From Gammaproteobacteria bacterium (GTDB lineage: Bacteria; Pseudomonadota; Gammaproteobacteria; Pseudomonadales; Balneatricaceae): a DNA stretch of 47,018 bases. Below the pieces are notes generated by a model. It saw only the letters and a program-made list of their open reading frames with translations, did not search any database and was not told the DNA's origin. The stretch covers positions 1 through 47,018 of the forward strand of contig JASMLZ010000051.1 in assembly GCA_030748435.1 (NCBI GenBank). Direction: 5' to 3'. Positions 44,508 through 47,018 of the stretch are shown piece by piece. The translations under genes were made by a program, and so were the position numbers. Numbering within the stretch: the first letter of the stretch is position 1; the number at the start of each line of letters is the position of its first letter.

Positions 44508-45683
44508 TTAAACGGCCAAATAATCGGTCAGCACAATCGGCTCACCCTGCTGACGCAAAAATGCTAACCAGGCCTCAGCCAACCTCACATCCTGTGGGCC
44601 AGTGCTAATCCCGGCCTCAATATTGCCCGCCAGTACCGCTTCCACAGCAAGGCTGACCGTAATCGATACCAAGCGAGCCATGGCACTGCCTTGCTGATTG
44701 CCATAGGCATCCAAATTGTAGCTCTGATGCCAAATTTTCTGGTCACTGTCAGGATCCAGTGCAGCTAACTCAACACTTAGCACCACACGGTCCGCTTCAC
44801 CTTTATCATAAGCATAGTTTTGCCATAATTCATCAGACAATAGGCTTAGCTTGTTTTCCACCACCTCGGTAGGCTCCCCCTCCAAACTGTCCACCAGAGC
44901 AAAAATATCCTGCCATGCATTAATCCAATTATTACCGCGCAAGGTACCACGCACAAAGGTTTCTACTGGCCACTCATTATCAAACTGGTACTGTTGCATA
45001 AATGGTAAAGAGTCGCGGTTAGGGTAGGCAGTAAAGTCTTCAGTGCTGCCATCAGACAATCTGGCACTGTAGGGCCGCACCGATTGCCAGGGTTTGACAC
45101 TGTTCTGCGTAGTACCAAATTCTCGCCATTGGGCAGGTGATTTGAGGGCTTTCAAAACACCTAGAGGTGACCAGGAGAATTTATAGGTAAAAGCGTTCAT
45201 TTGGGCTGGCAAGCCACCACAGTAGGATTTGAATTCTATCTTATTGGCTACTGCATAGGCAGGAGAAGTGCGATAGGACTCCACCAGAGAGTGGGCCATA
45301 AGGTGATCTATACCCGGATCCAGACCAACCTCATTAACCACACACAGGTTGGCCGCCTTGGCAATATCATGCAAGGCACTCATGGGCGGGCTGAGATAGC
45401 TACTGGAAACAAAATGTGCGCCTTTGGCGATAGCCAACTCGGCCACCTGAACATGAAAATTCCCAGGCAGCATGGAAACCACCAGATCGCCAGGACCAAT
45501 ATGCTTGTCCAGTGCCTCCCAATCCAAATACCGTGCCTGACATTGCCCGTCAAGTTGATCCAGAATAGCCTGCGCCTTGTCGATACTCCTATTCCACAGC
45601 CACAGGTCATAGCCCTGCTGCACCAGACGCTGAATACCGGGAGGGGTTGATAGGCCGGCGCCTAACCAATGCACTATTGCCAC
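44508..45683 (-). CDS. Saccharopine dehydrogenase-family protein
   Basis: A 391-residue enzyme of the saccharopine reductase type. It has an N-terminal nucleotide-binding segment (VHWLGAGLSTPPGIQRLVQQGYDLWLWNRS), a conserved LVVSMLPGNFHVQVAELAIAKGAHFVSSSYLSP core, and the substrate-domain NEVGLDPGIDHLMAHSLVE. The GTG at 45683 with GAGG about 8 bases upstream is the start. It is followed after 2 bp by the DadA-like gene. Saccharopine dehydrogenases act in lysine catabolism, but no LKR, alpha-aminoadipate or glutamate dehydrogenase partner is visible, so the reaction here is uncertain. Confidence 0.88.
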   Translation of the reverse strand: MAIVHWLGAGLSTPPGIQRLVQQGYDLWLWNRSIDKAQAILDQLDGQCQARYLDWEALDKHIGPGDLVVSMLPGNFHVQVAELAIAKGAHFVSSSYLSPPMSALHDIAKAANLCVVNEVGLDPGIDHLMAHSLVESYRTSPAYAVANKIEFKSYCGGLPAQMNAFTYKFSWSPLGVLKALKSPAQWREFGTTQNSVKPWQSVRPYSARLSDGSTEDFTAYPNRDSLPFMQQYQFDNEWPVETFVRGTLRGNNWINAWQDIFALVDSLEGEPTEVVENKLSLLSDELWQNYAYDKGEADRVVLSVELAALDPDSDQKIWHQSYNLDAYGNQQGSAMARLVSITVSLAVEAVLAGNIEAGISTGPQDVRLAEAWLAFLRQQGEPIVLTDYLAV

Positions 45684-45801
45684 GTTTATGCCTCTTTTTT
45701 TATTGTTGCTATTGATGGCAGGAGATTAATCAAGATTACCGGTTAGAGCAAGTGCTTAAGGTAAATCTATACTAATCAGCGTGCTTAAGCGCCACCGATG
45801 G

Positions 45802-45852
45802 CGAGCGCAGCGAAGCAATCTCTTCCTGCAGACACCTGCTGCAGGAGATTGC
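45802..45852. repeat. Palindromic intergenic repeat, family B copy 2
   Basis: GAGCGCAGCGAA leads into GCAATCTC-TT-CCTGCAG (45815-45831), which pairs with CTGCAGG-AGATTGC (45839-45852) across a 7-base loop. The GCAATCTC/AGATTGC arms and the AGCG-type flank match the copy at 23099-23156. It lies between lipA and the saccharopine dehydrogenase-like gene, and downstream of lipA it could end its transcript. Confidence 0.55.
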
Positions 45853-45898
45853 TAGGTCGCTACACTTATCGCATGGACGGGTTTCGCTAGAGTTGCTC

Positions 45899-46855
45899 TT
45901 AGCTAACCTTCTCGCCTTTGGCCTGCAAATCAGCATGGTAGGAAGAACGCACCAGAGGACCACTGGCCACATGCTTAAAGCCCATGGCTCTGGCCTGCTC
46001 GCCCAGTTCATCAAATTCCTCAGGCGGTACAAAACGATCAACAGCCAAATGATTGCGGCTAGGTTGCAGGTATTGGCCCAAGGTCAACATATCCACGTGA
46101 TGGGCACGCAGATCTTGCAGTACTGCCAAGATTTCTTCATTGGTTTCTCCCAAACCAACCATCAGGCCTGATTTGGTCAGTACATCTGGACAACGCTGCT
46201 TATAGTTTTTCAGCAAATCCAGTGACCATTGGTAATCCGCACCTGGACGAATCTTTTTGTATAAGCGGGGTACCGATTCCAGATTATGGTTAAACACCTG
46301 AGGCGGTGTGGCAGACAGGATATCCAAAGCAATATCCATACGCCCACGAAAGTCTGGCACCAATACCTCTACTTCTGTACTGGGAGTGCGCTCATTAATC
46401 GCTTCGATACAATTGGCAAAGTGCCCGGCACCACCATCGCGCAAATCATCACGATCCACGGAAGTAACAACAACGTATTTTAGGCGCATATCTGCTACCG
46501 CCTTGGCCAATTCCATGGGCTCATTTTCATCCAGCGCATTGGGGCGCCCATGAGCCACGTCACAGAAGGGGCAGCGACGAGTACAGATTTCACCCATAAT
46601 CATAAAGGTGGCGGTACCGTGATTAAAACACTCGCCCAGATTGGGGCAGTTGGCCTCTTCACACACAGACGCCAATTTATGCTCCCGCAGTTTACCTTTA
46701 ATGCGCGACACTTCTGGTGAAGAAGGCACCTTGATGCGCAACCATTCAGGCTTGCGCGGCATGGTTTCTGTCGGAATCACCTTGATGGGAATACGGGCTA
46801 CCTTGTCAGCGCCACGTAATTTAACACCGGTTTCGGCCTTGTAGGATTTTGTCAT
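45899..46855 (-). CDS. lipA: Lipoyl synthase
   Basis: A 318-residue radical SAM enzyme that inserts two sulfur atoms into protein-bound octanoate to make lipoate. The auxiliary cluster cysteines are C65, C70 and C76 in [12 protein letters not shown]; the radical SAM cluster is C91, C95 and C98 in CTRRCPFC. The conserved C-terminal serine ligand lies in [23 protein letters not shown] and [19 protein letters not shown] are typical. lipB usually precedes lipA; here a MITE lies 24 bp upstream of the start, so any lipB is beyond the window edge. Confidence 0.97.
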   Translation of the reverse strand: MTKSYKAETGVKLRGADKVARIPIKVIPTETMPRKPEWLRIKVPSSPEVSRIKGKLREHKLASVCEEANCPNLGECFNHGTATFMIMGEICTRRCPFCDVAHGRPNALDENEPMELAKAVADMRLKYVVVTSVDRDDLRDGGAGHFANCIEAINERTPSTEVEVLVPDFRGRMDIALDILSATPPQVFNHNLESVPRLYKKIRPGADYQWSLDLLKNYKQRCPDVLTKSGLMVGLGETNEEILAVLQDLRAHHVDMLTLGQYLQPSRNHLAVDRFVPPEEFDELGEQARAMGFKHVASGPLVRSSYHADLQAKGEKVS

Positions 46856-46879
46856 GCTATTGCTTAACCTATTATACTT

Positions 46880-47018
46880 AGAGACCTTTGCACGATAGTT
46901 ATTTTGTCCTGTGACGGCGTTAAAAACGTACTCAATCGGTCATTTATCATATATAAACTCCCTCTTTGCGTGCGTTTTTGCCTTGTCACATAACAAAATA
47001 CCGGCTCGTGCAAAGCCC
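46880..47018 (-). mobile_element. MITE with IS5-type ends, copy 2 (cut by window edge)
   Basis: The reverse complement of this segment matches 6282-6420 at 136 of 139 positions. The terminus AGAGACCTTTGCACGATAG lies at 46880. The opposite end, expected 3 bases further, is just outside the window. It sits 24 bp upstream of lipA and may carry or separate its promoter. Confidence 0.85.

Overview
The window is a gene-dense chromosomal segment of a gammaproteobacterium. Evidence for this includes DarP, NfsA, ThiI with a C-terminal rhodanese domain, YciA, DgkA, the UbiU/UbiV/UbiT set, LptE next to LeuS and HolA, a YfhM-like macroglobulin paired with PBP1C, and a Fur of the Pseudomonas type. A Pseudomonadales/Cellvibrionales-like, possibly marine, bacterium fits best, but this is judged from protein resemblance only. 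No prophage, integrase, CRISPR array, plasmid gene or rRNA was seen.

Layout. 1-1745: end of an MgtE Mg2+ transporter (cut by the window edge) and darP. 1862-3383 (-): two overlapping replication-initiation genes, DnaT-like then phage lambda P-like, probably a helicase-loading pair. 3739-6084: nfsA convergent with a class I fumarase. 6426-9729 (-): oadGAB, the biotin-dependent Na+-pumping oxaloacetate decarboxylase. 10089-13711: thiI, a GFA-family protein and a cytoplasmic gamma-glutamyltransferase-like enzyme. 13717-20901: yciA, a DMT exporter, a small HTH protein, metY, dgkA, a phosphodiesterase-like enzyme, an MFS transporter and fur. 21158-26865: an anaerobic block of ubiUV, ubiT and a single-chain B12-dependent ribonucleotide reductase (nrdJ). 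27325-34088 (-): alpha-2-macroglobulin and pbpC. 34297-37318: a LysR regulator, a 95-residue protein, an AT-rich HNH-HIT fusion gene, a transposase remnant and tRNA-Arg(ACG). 37450-42101: a conserved unknown, leuS, lptE and holA. 42367-46855: an OmpA-like protein, a dehydrogenase/oxidase gene pair and lipA.

How the parts work together. Oxaloacetate decarboxylase, fumarase, O2-independent ubiquinone synthesis and an O2-indifferent B12 ribonucleotide reductase together suggest life across oxic and anoxic conditions. The regulatory sequence agrees: an Fnr/Anr-like box (TTGAC-N4-ATCAA) directly abuts two NrdR-like boxes whose centres are 32 bp apart, all between ubiT and nrdJ. A weaker Fnr-like site precedes ubiU.

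Mobile and repeated DNA. A ~140-bp MITE with IS5-type ends occurs at 6279-6420 and again, inverted and 136/139 identical, at 46880-47018, where the window ends. Two decayed single ends lie at about 3696 and 14187. Two other palindromic intergenic repeat families are each present twice. The most system-like accessory locus is the HNH-HIT fusion gene beside tRNA-Arg, with low GC and a transposase fragment next to it. I regard it as a candidate mobile or defence gene, not a demonstrated one.
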